Part shown: in pieces, positions 56,301 through 62,819 of the stretch
Layout of the letters: each line of letters opens with the position of its first letter
Position numbering within the stretch: position 1 is the stretch's first letter
DNA from: Bradyrhizobium murdochi
GTDB lineage: Bacteria; Pseudomonadota; Alphaproteobacteria; Rhizobiales; Xanthobacteraceae
Direction: 5' to 3'
DNA: 64,000 nt
Assembly: GCF_000472965.1 (NCBI RefSeq)
Contig: NZ_AXAU01000001.1
Coordinates: 1,094,243 to 1,158,242, forward strand
The notes under the pieces: generated by a model
What the model saw: the letters and a program-made list of their open reading frames with translations, nothing else
Told to the model about the DNA's origin: nothing
Databases searched by the model: none
Program-made: the position numbers and the translations under genes

Positions 56301-56496
56301 TGACCTGGTCCTCGATCACCTGAGGCGCCTGCCCCGGGTATTCCGTGTAGACGATCACCTGGGTGTCGGAGAGGTCGGGAATCGCGTCGAGCGGCAGATG
56401 GACGAGCGCGTAGACGCCGGCCGCAGCGGCGAAGCCGCTGCCGAACAGCACCAGCAGGAGGTTACGAGCCGACCAAGCGATCAAGCGGGCAATCAT
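53305..56496 (-). CDS. cusA: copper/silver RND efflux pump CusA
   Basis: 1063 residues, full length for heavy-metal RND pumps. The TM4 signature GGIAIAIGAMIDAAIVMIEN is of the monovalent (CusA) type, not the CzcA type. By comparison with E. coli CusA, Met residues in APSEMFETVV and ARIDMLSTGIR align with two of the three metal-site methionines; the third region reads RYGIMVQDVQ where E. coli has RYGMTVADVQ, so Met is shifted by one residue. It pumps Cu(I)/Ag(I) from periplasm or cytoplasm. Overlaps the cusB stop by 4 bases. No outer-membrane cusC gene is in the window. Confidence 0.94.
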   Translation of the reverse strand: MIARLIAWSARNLLLVLFGSGFAAAAGVYALVHLPLDAIPDLSDTQVIVYTEYPGQAPQVIEDQVTYPLTTAMLTVPKSKVVRGFSFFGVSFVYVIFEDGTDIYWARSRVLEFLNSAASRLPSGVAPTIGPDATGVGWVYQYAVMSKELNLADTRAIQDWNLKFALAKAEGVAEVASVGGFVKQYNVILDPQRMRDRGITMQKMREAIRASNADVGGRTVELSEFEYVIRGKGYLKSINDLGNIVLKTDNGTPVLLRDVARVELGPDERRGIAELNGEGEVASGIVLQRFGVNALDVIENVKKRFKEIGTSLPKSVEIVPVYDRSNLIYAAIDTLKHTLVEESIVVALVCIVFLLHVRSALVAILMLPVGVLMAFGAMKLLGLGSNIMSLGGIAIAIGAMIDAAIVMIENAHKHLERAEPDKSRVAILIEAAAEVGPALFFSLLIITVSFMPIFTLESQEGRLFSPLAFTKTFAMAAAALLSVTLVPALMVIFVRGKIVAEHKNPINRFLIWIYRPVIKTVLRAKALVVLLALGVLAASIWPARQLGTEFMPNLNEGTLLYMPTTLPGISVTKASELMQTQDRIIRSFPEVASVYGKAGRAATATDPAPSEMFETVVNLKPKEQWRNGMTIDGLIAEMDKALQFPGVSNAWTMPIKARIDMLSTGIRTPIGVKVMGTDLAGIETLAKQIEQVLKAVPGTSSAYAERGLGGYYLEITPNREALARYGIMVQDVQDTIATALGGQTVTTTVEGRQRFSVNMRYPRDLRDNPKAIASDILVPMPAGGAVPLGEVASVTPARGPSSIRTENGQLATYIYVDIRDRDLGGYVAEAQRAVQASIEFPPGYYVVWSGQYEYLERAIARLKIVVPVTLLIIFLLLYLNFRSVTETMIVMLSLPFALVGGLWLMWWLGFNLSVAVAVGFIALAGVAAETGVVMLIYLNQALAEITKLRQVQGQALTRNDLYAAIMEGAVERVRPKIMTVVAIMAGLLPIMWSTGTGSEIMQRIAVPMIGGMISSTLLTLIVIPAVFGIVKGFGLPGDPESGKSVAEIAKPSKKVPRVVEPAE

Positions 56497-57896
56497 GGCT
56501 GGGCTCCCTCGGCAAAGCCCTTCAGCGCCGCCTTCAGGTTGCTTTCGGCATCGATCAGGAAATTGGCCGAGGTGACGACGGGCTCGCCGTCTTTCAGCCC
56601 GCTGCGGATTTCGACCAGTCCGTCTCCCCGACGGCCGATCTTGACGTCGCGGGGCTCGAATCGGCCCTCGCCCTTGTCGACCAGAACGACCTGGCGCGCC
56701 CCTGTATCGAGCACCGAGCTGTCGGGAACGGCCAAAACAGGCTCCGTGCCACCAATCTCGACGTCCGCGTCCACATACATGTCCGGCAGCAATGCGAGGT
56801 CGGGATTTGCGAGTTCGATCCGAACGCGGGCTGTCCGTGTCTCGCGGTTGACCTGGGGATAAATGACAGAGATCTTTCCGGAGAAGTCCCGCCCCGGGAA
56901 GCTGCGCGCGCGCACGGTTACGCCTTGTCCGACCGCAAGCGAGCCGAGATCGCGCTCCGCTATATCAATTATCGCCCAGACCAGCGAGGTATCCGCAACG
57001 CGGAAGAGCACATCGCCCGGTTGAGCTCGCATACCCTGGACGGCGTTGCGTTCCAGCACGATGCCGTCCCGTGGGGCCGACCAGGCGACAGTCACCGGCA
57101 CGACCCGCGTTCTCTCGACCTCGCTGATTACCGCGTCGGGCACGTCAAGGTTCATCAACCGCTGCCGTGAACCGCGTCCGTAGGACGGTTCGCCCGCCGT
57201 AGTCTTTGACGTCAATGTCGTCACATACTCTGCGGCCGCACTGGAAACTGCCGGACTGTAGACCTGCATCAGCGGCTGCCCCTTCTTGACAAAGGTGCCA
57301 GTCGTGACGTCGGCAACTGTTTGCAGGTAGGTTTCCGCGCGCATCGCGATGACTGAGACTCGACGCTCGTCGAGTTGGATCGTGCCTGGCGCCCGCACGA
57401 CCGTCCGGATCGCGCGAGTGGCCGCCGGCTCCGATTTGACGCCGGTGCGCTGAATCTTTCCCGGCGAGACCTTGACCGACCCGTCATCGCTGTCCTCTCC
57501 CTCATAAACGGGGATGTAATCCATCCCCATCGAATCCTTCTTGGGCGTCGGCGAAACGTCCGGCAGGCCCATCGGATTGCGGTAGTACTTGATCTTGCGG
57601 TCGGCGGGTGGAGCCGCCGCGCTTTCCTGGGGCGGGTCGTCAAAACTGATGTCGGCGCCCCGCGGAACGGCGCGGTAGTCGCGGCCATCCGGCGTCTTCT
57701 TCGGCGTCAGCGAGTAGAACGGCTTGCCGTCCGGATCCTGATAGTAGATCGCAGCGCCCGCCGGTTCGCTCGCCTGGGCCATGACGTGGGCATGCTTCGC
57801 CTCGCCGCTCGGCCAGAGATAGGGACGCGCGAGCACGCCGGCGATCACGGCAGCCATAACGGCAGCAGCGATCGCAACCTGAACTGACCGGTTCAT
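56493..57896 (-). CDS. cusB: RND efflux periplasmic adaptor CusB with heavy-metal-binding N-terminal repeats
   Basis: 467 residues. One N-terminal membrane anchor (VAIAAAVMAAVIAGVLARPY), then two short YY..PDGKP/YYRNPMGLP-type segments near residues 50 and 105; the second (KIKYYRNPMGLPDVSPTPKK, followed by DSMGMDYIP) resembles the heavy-metal-binding domain found at the start of CusB-type adaptors. The hairpin/lipoyl/beta-barrel core follows from ~150 (AETYLQTVADVTTGTFVKKG). The adaptor links CusA to an outer-membrane channel. Start codon overlaps the FixH-like stop by 4 bases, so translation is coupled. Confidence 0.9.
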   Translation of the reverse strand: MNRSVQVAIAAAVMAAVIAGVLARPYLWPSGEAKHAHVMAQASEPAGAAIYYQDPDGKPFYSLTPKKTPDGRDYRAVPRGADISFDDPPQESAAAPPADRKIKYYRNPMGLPDVSPTPKKDSMGMDYIPVYEGEDSDDGSVKVSPGKIQRTGVKSEPAATRAIRTVVRAPGTIQLDERRVSVIAMRAETYLQTVADVTTGTFVKKGQPLMQVYSPAVSSAAAEYVTTLTSKTTAGEPSYGRGSRQRLMNLDVPDAVISEVERTRVVPVTVAWSAPRDGIVLERNAVQGMRAQPGDVLFRVADTSLVWAIIDIAERDLGSLAVGQGVTVRARSFPGRDFSGKISVIYPQVNRETRTARVRIELANPDLALLPDMYVDADVEIGGTEPVLAVPDSSVLDTGARQVVLVDKGEGRFEPRDVKIGRRGDGLVEIRSGLKDGEPVVTSANFLIDAESNLKAALKGFAEGAQP

Positions 57897-58303
57897 TTGT
57901 CGGCCCGAATGACGAGCTTGTTGTCGACCGTGCCGGTTTCGCCCTGCACTTTTGCGCCGAGCGACAATTGCCAGCGGCCGGCCATGCTGAAATCGGCCTT
58001 GAAGCGGTAGGTACCCGGCTCCGATCCCGGCAGGGGCGTAAGCTCGCTCACCATCTCTTGCATCGCATCCGGTGCCATATCGAGACGCGTCGCAAAGATC
58101 ACCGCGTCCGGAACGGCCTTGCCCGTCGTGTTATCGATGAGCTTGACCGCAATGATCTTGTCGCGACCGGTCTTCACGGCCGGTTCGACGAGCTTGAACT
58201 CGTAATTCCTGATATCGGCGAGTGCGACGGTTGCGGCGCATGTCAGGATAGCGGCGCTCAGCGCGACCCGCAGGCCGCGCGAAAACTGAATAGCCTTCAT
58301 CAT
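57893..58303 (-). CDS. exported FixH/YtkA-like protein
   Basis: 136 residues. Signal peptide (LRVALSAAILTCAATVALA) followed by a ~105-residue immunoglobulin-like beta domain: FKLVEPAVKTGRDKIIAVKL, GKAVPDAVIFATRLDMAPD, GTYRFKADFSMAGRWQLSLG. This is the FixH/YtkA-like fold, often found beside copper or cytochrome-oxidase genes where it is thought to help copper insertion. Here it is directly upstream of cusB with a 4-base overlap. RLDMAPDAMQEM adds three methionines in an exposed loop, compatible with copper binding; that is inference. Confidence 0.8.
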   Translation of the reverse strand: MMKAIQFSRGLRVALSAAILTCAATVALADIRNYEFKLVEPAVKTGRDKIIAVKLIDNTTGKAVPDAVIFATRLDMAPDAMQEMVSELTPLPGSEPGTYRFKADFSMAGRWQLSLGAKVQGETGTVDNKLVIRADK

Positions 58304-58377
58304 GGTATCCTCGATCTACAGGTCAGCCGCTATGGCGGCATGGCGCGGACGCCACAAAGCGCCACGAGATTCCGGCG

Positions 58378-58749
58378 TTATGCCGAAAGGACCAGGGATC
58401 GGGGAGGTTTTGGCGGAGGTGAATACCCGAGGCTTTCCACTTCCGGATCGCTGCCCGGCAGCAGCATCCGAAGCGTCACGGGCTGGATTTCGGCAATGCC
58501 GGCCGGCAGCGGCGCCTGCAACGTCGTCGACACGCAAAGCGCCATTAGCGGACACTGGTCGCAATCGATCGGCGCCGATTTCTCCGGGCAGCACGGCATG
58601 TCGTCGGACATGGCCGCCTCATCGGGCATCGCCGTCATGGCCATTGGTGCCATGGCACCCGTATTCGCCCGCGCCGAGAGCGGGGCGATAACGAGGCCGA
58701 CGATCACAAAAATCGCCAGCAGCCGGCGAAGGTGAATCGAGTATTTCAC
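58378..58749 (-). CDS. exported Cys/Met-rich protein, first gene of the copper operon
   Basis: About 123 residues. A hydrophobic segment LLAIFVIVGLVIAPLSARA acts as signal peptide, followed by a metal-ligand-rich stretch: GAMAPMAMTAMPDEAAMSDD (five methionines in twenty) and MPCCPEKSAPIDCDQCPLMA (four cysteines). The rest is Pro/Leu-rich with no known domain. The density of Met and Cys ahead of the FixH-like, cusB, cusA genes suggests a periplasmic copper-binding chaperone, but no relative is known to me. GTG start chosen because the signal peptide begins here; an ATG 48 bases upstream is possible. Confidence 0.6.
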   Translation of the reverse strand: MKYSIHLRRLLAIFVIVGLVIAPLSARANTGAMAPMAMTAMPDEAAMSDDMPCCPEKSAPIDCDQCPLMALCVSTTLQAPLPAGIAEIQPVTLRMLLPGSDPEVESLGYSPPPKPPRSLVLSA

Positions 58750-58973
58750 GCGTCCAGTTTCGCACATCTCGGCCCACGATGGGAAGCAGAGTTCCATCAC
58801 GAAACCGCGGGTTTGCTTAACATATGCCAGCGGACGAAGACCGCATTGCGATGAATCAACCCCTCCGCGACCCGAATTCATTCTAGCCGGCTGCCCAGAA
58901 CATTTTTCAAGGCCGCGACTTGAGTTAGCGACCGCCCCCCGGCGGTGGTCTGTCCTCAGCAAGGAGCCCAGCC

Positions 58974-59378
58974 ATGTACGCCCGTGAAATGATTGGCACC
59001 CACCCGGCCGTCCAAGGCCAGATCAGCGACACCCTGATCCGTTGCATCGAGGAATGCTACTCCTGCGCCCAGACCTGCACCTCCTGCGCCGACGCCTGCC
59101 TGTCGGAGCGCATGGTACAGGAGCTGACCCAGTGCATCCGGCTTGACCTGGATTGTGCCGATATCTGCAATATCACCGGCCGCATCATGACCCGCCGAAC
59201 GGGTTTCGACGACGAAGTGATGCGCCGCATGCTCAGCGTCTGCGCCGCCGCCTGCCGGCTTTGCGCGGAGGAATGCCAGCGGCACGCCGCAATGCACGAA
59301 CATTGCCGCATCTGCGCGGAAAGCTGCCGCCGCTGCATGGAAGCTTGCCAGGAGGTCTCGCGCGGCATGGCGCATTAG
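58974..59378 (+). CDS. four-helix-bundle copper storage protein (Csp3-like)
   Basis: 134 residues, no signal peptide, 18 cysteines in CxxC/CxxxC spacings on all helices: RCIEECYSCAQTCTSCADAC, LDCADIC, VCAAACRLCAEEC and HCRICAESCRRCMEAC. This is the DUF326/Csp four-helix bundle whose cysteines line the inside and bind many Cu(I) ions. Cytosolic Csp3 of methanotrophs has a similar cysteine number, so storage of cytosolic Cu(I) is likely. A good AAGGAG site precedes the ATG. Divergent from the cus-type operon: storage and export genes share one ~220-base intergenic region. Confidence 0.92.
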   Translation: MYAREMIGTHPAVQGQISDTLIRCIEECYSCAQTCTSCADACLSERMVQELTQCIRLDLDCADICNITGRIMTRRTGFDDEVMRRMLSVCAAACRLCAEECQRHAAMHEHCRICAESCRRCMEACQEVSRGMAH

Positions 59379-59388
59379 CGCGCGGCGA

Positions 59389-60024
59389 TCAGCCCTCGTG
59401 CCGGAACACGCTGAACTGAAAAGCCTGCCGGGACTGCCACGGCGTAGTGTGCTCATGACGCTGCGTATGGACCAGCTTGAACGCGGCACCGAGCGTCCGT
59501 CCGAGACTCTCGCTGTCGTAGCGCGCGACCGGCAGGCCGCTGCACTTTTCAGGGCCGTCAGGTGCGAAGGTAGCGATGATGGCGTGCCCGCCGATCCTCA
59601 GGCCCCGCTTGAGGCGCGCAATGTAGGCGACTCGATCGCCTGCGTCGGTGAGAAAGTGGAACGCTGCCCGATCGTGCCAGATGTCGTAGGGCTTCACCGG
59701 CTCCCAGCTCGTCGCATCTGCGACGATCCAGCTAACCCGCTCGGCGCTGGCGCCAAGGTGGCTCTCCAGGCGGCGCTTGGCAGCGGCTAACGCCGCGGCG
59801 GAAAGATCGAGCACGGTGACATCCTCAAATCCCTGCTCGACGAGACCGTCGACCAGCCGCGAGGCGCCGCCGCCAATGTCGATGATGGCCGACCTGTGCG
59901 CCACCCCCGTCTGCACGATCAGGTCGAGCGAAGGAGCCGGCCTTTGCTGAAACCAGCTAACCTCGTTCTCGCTCTTTGTCGTGTAGACGTTCTCCCAATG
60001 GGCTTGGCGGCCGGCATCTCCCAT
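59389..60024 (-). CDS. class I SAM-dependent methyltransferase
   Basis: 211 residues. SAM motif I is IIDIGGGASRLVDGLV near residue 50, with acidic motif II at VTVLDLSAAALAAAKRRL and WIVADATSWEP after it; HWENVYTTKSENEVSWFQ at the N-terminus is typical of thiopurine/tellurite-type (TehB/TPMT-like) methyltransferases. The closeness to the copper genes and the TehB-like N-terminus suggest metalloid or thiol detoxification; this is an inference. It ends 10 bases from the copper-storage gene, facing it. Confidence 0.82.
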   Translation of the reverse strand: MGDAGRQAHWENVYTTKSENEVSWFQQRPAPSLDLIVQTGVAHRSAIIDIGGGASRLVDGLVEQGFEDVTVLDLSAAALAAAKRRLESHLGASAERVSWIVADATSWEPVKPYDIWHDRAAFHFLTDAGDRVAYIARLKRGLRIGGHAIIATFAPDGPEKCSGLPVARYDSESLGRTLGAAFKLVHTQRHEHTTPWQSRQAFQFSVFRHEG

Positions 60025-60243
60025 AGGACCTCCCTCGCTGTATATGACGTCAAATATCTGGTCATCCTATCGTCCTCGACAACGAGGAGCGACCATGCCG
60101 TCGGCGCTCGCACCCGCAGCTCGACTTCGCAACATCAAGATAATGCATAACCTGCACGGCATGCATTCAGCGGTAGCTTACTGACGTCAAATTGCAGTGC
60201 TTGAGGGCGCGCGAAAAGACGCCACCTATTTCGCATTCCCCAC

Positions 60244-60296
60244 TTGACTGACACATACCCCGCCGGTTATGTATCCATCAATAACCATCGAGTTAT
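60244..60296 (+). promoter_or_regulatory. promoter and operator of the ArsR-SRPBCC operon
   Basis: TTGACT (60244-60249) and TATGTA (60268-60273) are separated by 18 bases and fit a housekeeping promoter. GGTTAT (60265-60270) and ATAACC (60281-60286) form a perfect inverted repeat overlapping the -10, and ATAAC also pairs with GTTAT at 60292-60296. ArsR-family repressors bind such AT-rich inverted repeats, so autorepression is likely. The ATG follows ten bases later. Confidence 0.55.
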
Positions 60297-60305
60297 CGAT
60301 TTCGA

Positions 60306-60629
60306 ATGCCCAACGCTCATGATGTGCTGTTCAGGACACTCGCCGACCCGAGCCGTCGAGCGATCTTCGAGCGGCTGTGCCGCGAAGGAGAGCAGACGGT
60401 CGGGGCGCTGACGGCCCGGGCCGGGATCTCGCAGCCGGCCGTCTCGAAGCATCTTGGCGTTCTGAAACAGGCAGGGCTGGTGCGCGACCGCCACGAAGGC
60501 CGCCAGACGCATTATAGCGCGCAGCTCGGCGCCCTCGCCCCGCTGATCGACTGGACAAGCGAGATGGCCGGGTTCTGGCAGAGGCGGTTCGACGATCTCG
60601 AAGACCTGCTCAAACGGATGGACCAATGA
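60306..60629 (+). CDS. ArsR-family transcriptional regulator
   Basis: 107 residues, single winged helix of the ArsR/SmtB fold: LFRTLADPSRRAIFERLCRE, the recognition helix region AGISQPAVSKHLGVLKQAGLV, and the wing RHEGRQTHYSAQLGAL. There are no CVC or other metal-binding cysteines, so it is not a metal sensor of the classic type. The pairing with an SRPBCC (AHSA1-like) gene that overlaps its stop is a recurrent arrangement in soil bacteria in which the ArsR gene is the repressor of its own operon. Inducer unknown. Confidence 0.9.
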   Translation: MPNAHDVLFRTLADPSRRAIFERLCREGEQTVGALTARAGISQPAVSKHLGVLKQAGLVRDRHEGRQTHYSAQLGALAPLIDWTSEMAGFWQRRFDDLEDLLKRMDQ

Positions 60630-61057
60630 CCAATCGTGCGACCGAAACGCGTTCCGTCGTCGTCGAACGCGAGATAGCTCATTCGCCGGAAAAGCTCTGG
60701 CGTGCGCTGACGCAACCGCACCTGATCGAGGAGTGGCTGATGAAGAACGACTTCAAGCCGACTGTTGGCCATCGCTTCAATCTTCGCGGCGAATGGGGCG
60801 GCGTGCTGGACTGCGAGGTCCTCGCCATCGAGCCGAACAAGACGCTGTCCTACACCTGGAATTTCAAGCACGACGATGCGGCCTACGATCTGCAGAGCGT
60901 GGTGACCTTTACGCTCACCCCAACGGGCACCGGGACCCTCCTGCGCATGGAGCAGACGGGCTTCCGGCCTGATCAGAAGCAGGCTTATGGCGGCGCCCAC
61001 GCCGGATGGAAGCAATTCTTTGCGAAGCTGGAGGAGGTTCTGGCGCGAACGGAATGA
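60626..61057 (+). CDS. SRPBCC (AHSA1-like) domain protein
   Basis: 143 residues of the START/Bet v1-like helix-grip fold: VVVEREIAHSPEKLWRALTQ, EEWLMKNDFKPTVGHRFNL, LSYTWNFKHDDAAYDLQSVV, and a C-terminal long helix AYGGAHAGWKQFFAKLEEVL. The fold has a large hydrophobic ligand pocket and is usually non-catalytic. The ATG overlaps the ArsR stop by 4 bases. It is probably the ligand-binding partner of the operon; the ligand is unknown. Confidence 0.88.
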   Translation: MTNRATETRSVVVEREIAHSPEKLWRALTQPHLIEEWLMKNDFKPTVGHRFNLRGEWGGVLDCEVLAIEPNKTLSYTWNFKHDDAAYDLQSVVTFTLTPTGTGTLLRMEQTGFRPDQKQAYGGAHAGWKQFFAKLEEVLARTE

Positions 61058-61093
61058 GTCTGCCGCCTCGCGCTCGTTTCAAGGGAGGTTTCA

Positions 61094-61315
61094 TTGAACT
61101 GGAATACGTGTATTCGGCAAATCCACCGCTGGCTGTCCATTGCCTTTACGGTGGCTGTGATCATCAACGTCGTCGCCATGGCGCAAGAGAAGCAGGCCAT
61201 CTGGGTCGGCCTTCTGGCGCTGTTCCCGCTCATCCTGTTGCTCCTCACGGGTCTGTACCTGTTCGCGCTCCCTCATGCCGCCAAATGGCGTAGCGTGCGA
61301 GGCATCAGCGGATAG
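61094..61315 (+). CDS. small two-helix membrane protein, 73 aa
   Basis: TTG-started frame with AAGGGAGG six bases upstream. Residues IRQIHRWLSIAFTVAVIINV (helix 1) and AIWVGLLALFPLILLLLTGL (helix 2), with a basic C-terminal tail (HAAKWRSVRGISG). The N-terminal R-x-x-H-R-W-L pattern resembles PepSY-associated membrane helices. Third gene of the ArsR-SRPBCC operon, 36 bases after the second and 11 bases before the next. Function unknown. Confidence 0.65.
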   Translation: MNWNTCIRQIHRWLSIAFTVAVIINVVAMAQEKQAIWVGLLALFPLILLLLTGLYLFALPHAAKWRSVRGISG

Positions 61316-61326
61316 GAGAGAGCGCG

Positions 61327-61779
61327 ATGGCCAGCAAGACGTCCACGAAGGCAGCGAAGGTCGCGAAAAAGACGGCAAAGCCCGTCCTGCTCTCGGGCGG
61401 CAATCCTCAGATCGCAAAGGGATACGGCGATGCCCCCGTGCAGGCCTACATCGCAGCCATGCTGGGCTGGAAACGCGACCTTGGGCGCCAGCTCGACGCG
61501 CTGATCGTGCGCACTGTCCCTGGCGTGCACAAGGCGGTCAAATGGAACTCGCCCTTTTATGGCGTCGAGGCTCAGGGCGGCTGGTTCCTCGCCTACCACT
61601 GCTTCACCAAATACGTCAAAGTGACCTTCTTCCGCGGCACGTCGCTGCGCCCTGTCCCACCCGGCGAGTCCAAGCACAAGGAAGTGCGCTATCTCGACAT
61701 CTATGAGGACGGATTTGACGAAGCCCAACTCGCCGCTTGGATAAGGCAAGCCAGCCAATTGCCCGGCGAACGATTGTGA
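61327..61779 (+). CDS. DUF1801 protein (YdhG/CyaY-like fold)
   Basis: 150 residues, with a Lys/Ala-rich leader (SKTSTKAAKVAKKTAKP) and a DUF1801 domain: KAVKWNSPFYGVEAQGGWF, HCFTKYVKVTFFRGTSLRP, YLDIYEDGFDEAQLAAWIRQ. The family is widespread, function unknown; the fold resembles frataxin-like or YjbR proteins. Eleven bases from the membrane protein and four bases before a second DUF1801 gene. The basic leader could bind nucleic acid (speculative). Confidence 0.82.
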   Translation: MASKTSTKAAKVAKKTAKPVLLSGGNPQIAKGYGDAPVQAYIAAMLGWKRDLGRQLDALIVRTVPGVHKAVKWNSPFYGVEAQGGWFLAYHCFTKYVKVTFFRGTSLRPVPPGESKHKEVRYLDIYEDGFDEAQLAAWIRQASQLPGERL

Positions 61780-61783
61780 GCGA

Positions 61784-62257
61784 ATGACAACGGCCATGAA
61801 GAAGGCAACAATGAAGAAGAGCGGCGCGAGCGAAGCAAAAGGCGGAAGCTCTCCCTCTCAGCACATCGATGGGCGAATCAAGGAGCTGGGCGATTGGCGC
61901 GGCGAGATGCTCGCGCGGATCCGAAGCATCATCAAGCAGACCGATCCCGAAGTGATCGAGGAGTGGAAGTGGCGCGGCGTTCCGGTGTGGGAGCACGACG
62001 GCATCATCTGCACCGGAGAGACGTACAAGGCGGTCGTGAAGATGACCTTCGCCAAGGGCGCCTCGCTGGAGGACCCGTCAGGCCTCTTCAACTCCAGCCT
62101 GGAAGGCAACACCCGGCGCGCCATCGATTTCCATGAAGGCGACAAGATCGACGAAAAGGCATTGAAGGCGCTCATTTGCGAGGCCGTGGCACTGAACACG
62201 TCGAAGCGAGCAGCCGCTCGACCCGCCAGCGCCCGGAAGAAATCAAAGAGCGCTTGA
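61784..62257 (+). CDS. second DUF1801 protein
   Basis: 157 residues, again with a basic leader (MKKATMKKSGASEAKGGSS) and tail (RAAARPASARKKSKSA) around a DUF1801 domain: DWRGEMLARIRSIIKQTDPE, EEWKWRGVPVWEHDGIICTG, YKAVVKMTFAKGASLEDPSG. The two DUF1801 copies are diverged rather than recent duplicates. The basic ends on both proteins are notable. Last gene of the ArsR-SRPBCC operon; a dispersed repeat follows 15 bases past its stop and would provide a hairpin end. Confidence 0.82.
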   Translation: MTTAMKKATMKKSGASEAKGGSSPSQHIDGRIKELGDWRGEMLARIRSIIKQTDPEVIEEWKWRGVPVWEHDGIICTGETYKAVVKMTFAKGASLEDPSGLFNSSLEGNTRRAIDFHEGDKIDEKALKALICEAVALNTSKRAAARPASARKKSKSA

Positions 62258-62271
62258 ACAAACAAAGGCGG

Positions 62272-62400
62272 CTAGAGCCTTTTCGGTTCTGATTGGATCA
62301 GAACCGGGCTCTAGATTCTTGTTTTGACGCGTTTTCTTGACGCGAACCGGTGTCCACCCCGGATCAGTCCGGGGCAGGCTTTCGCTGGAAAACGCTATAG
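62272..62400. repeat. full copy of the dispersed CTAG palindrome plus CGAACCGGT repeat
   Basis: Left part 62272-62314 is a palindrome CTAGAGCC...GGCTCTAG with inner CGGTTCTGAT/ATCAGAACCG arms. Right part continues TTGACGCGTTTTCTTGACGC-type sequence, CGAACCGGT, a CCCCGGA-TCAG-TCCGGGG hairpin and GCTGGAAAACGCTATAG. Parts of it recur at 20911-20939 and 38203-38272. It lies between the DUF1801 operon and the minus-strand 71-aa gene. Confidence 0.75.
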
Positions 62401-62403
62401 CTC

Positions 62404-62619
62404 TCACCGAGGATGAAGCTGCAGCTCCAGCAATGCGAGCCGTTGCAGGACAACCGGGTCACGCTCTCCGCTGTGAGCGGCGCGCAGGATCGCTTCCGCG
62501 ATCACTTGAACGTGGTGGGAATGGACGGGCTCCGGGAGCGTCGCGACGGCGGCGTCAAGCGCCTGCTCCATCACCGAGATGACCTCGGGCGGGAACGACG
62601 CGTTTGCAAAATCCTTCAT
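62404..62619 (-). CDS. conserved hypothetical protein, 71 aa
   Basis: 71 residues, all-helical and soluble: ANASFPPEVISVMEQALDAA, VATLPEPVHSHHVQVIAEAI, LRAAHSGERDPVVLQRLALL. The two helices with a Pro-rich linker, and the HSHHV histidines, are distinctive. I recall near-identical small proteins in Bradyrhizobium; function unknown. Separate transcription unit between the DUF1801 operon and the Crp/Fnr gene. Confidence 0.68.
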   Translation of the reverse strand: MKDFANASFPPEVISVMEQALDAAVATLPEPVHSHHVQVIAEAILRAAHSGERDPVVLQRLALLELQLHPR

Positions 62620-62819
62620 GGCCGGCGGCTAAAAGAAAGCGGTCGCCGATGCGCCATGTAAACGGGACTGCATCGGCAGCCGCTCGAGTTCATGTGTCTA
62701 TCCCTGACACAGATTGCATAATTTTCCCGATCTTGAATCGTTCCAGTGACGCGAACAAAATCGCTGCGTCCGATCGACCCAAGCGCGGCTGGACCGCTGC
62801 CACCGCACGATCGGACGCT

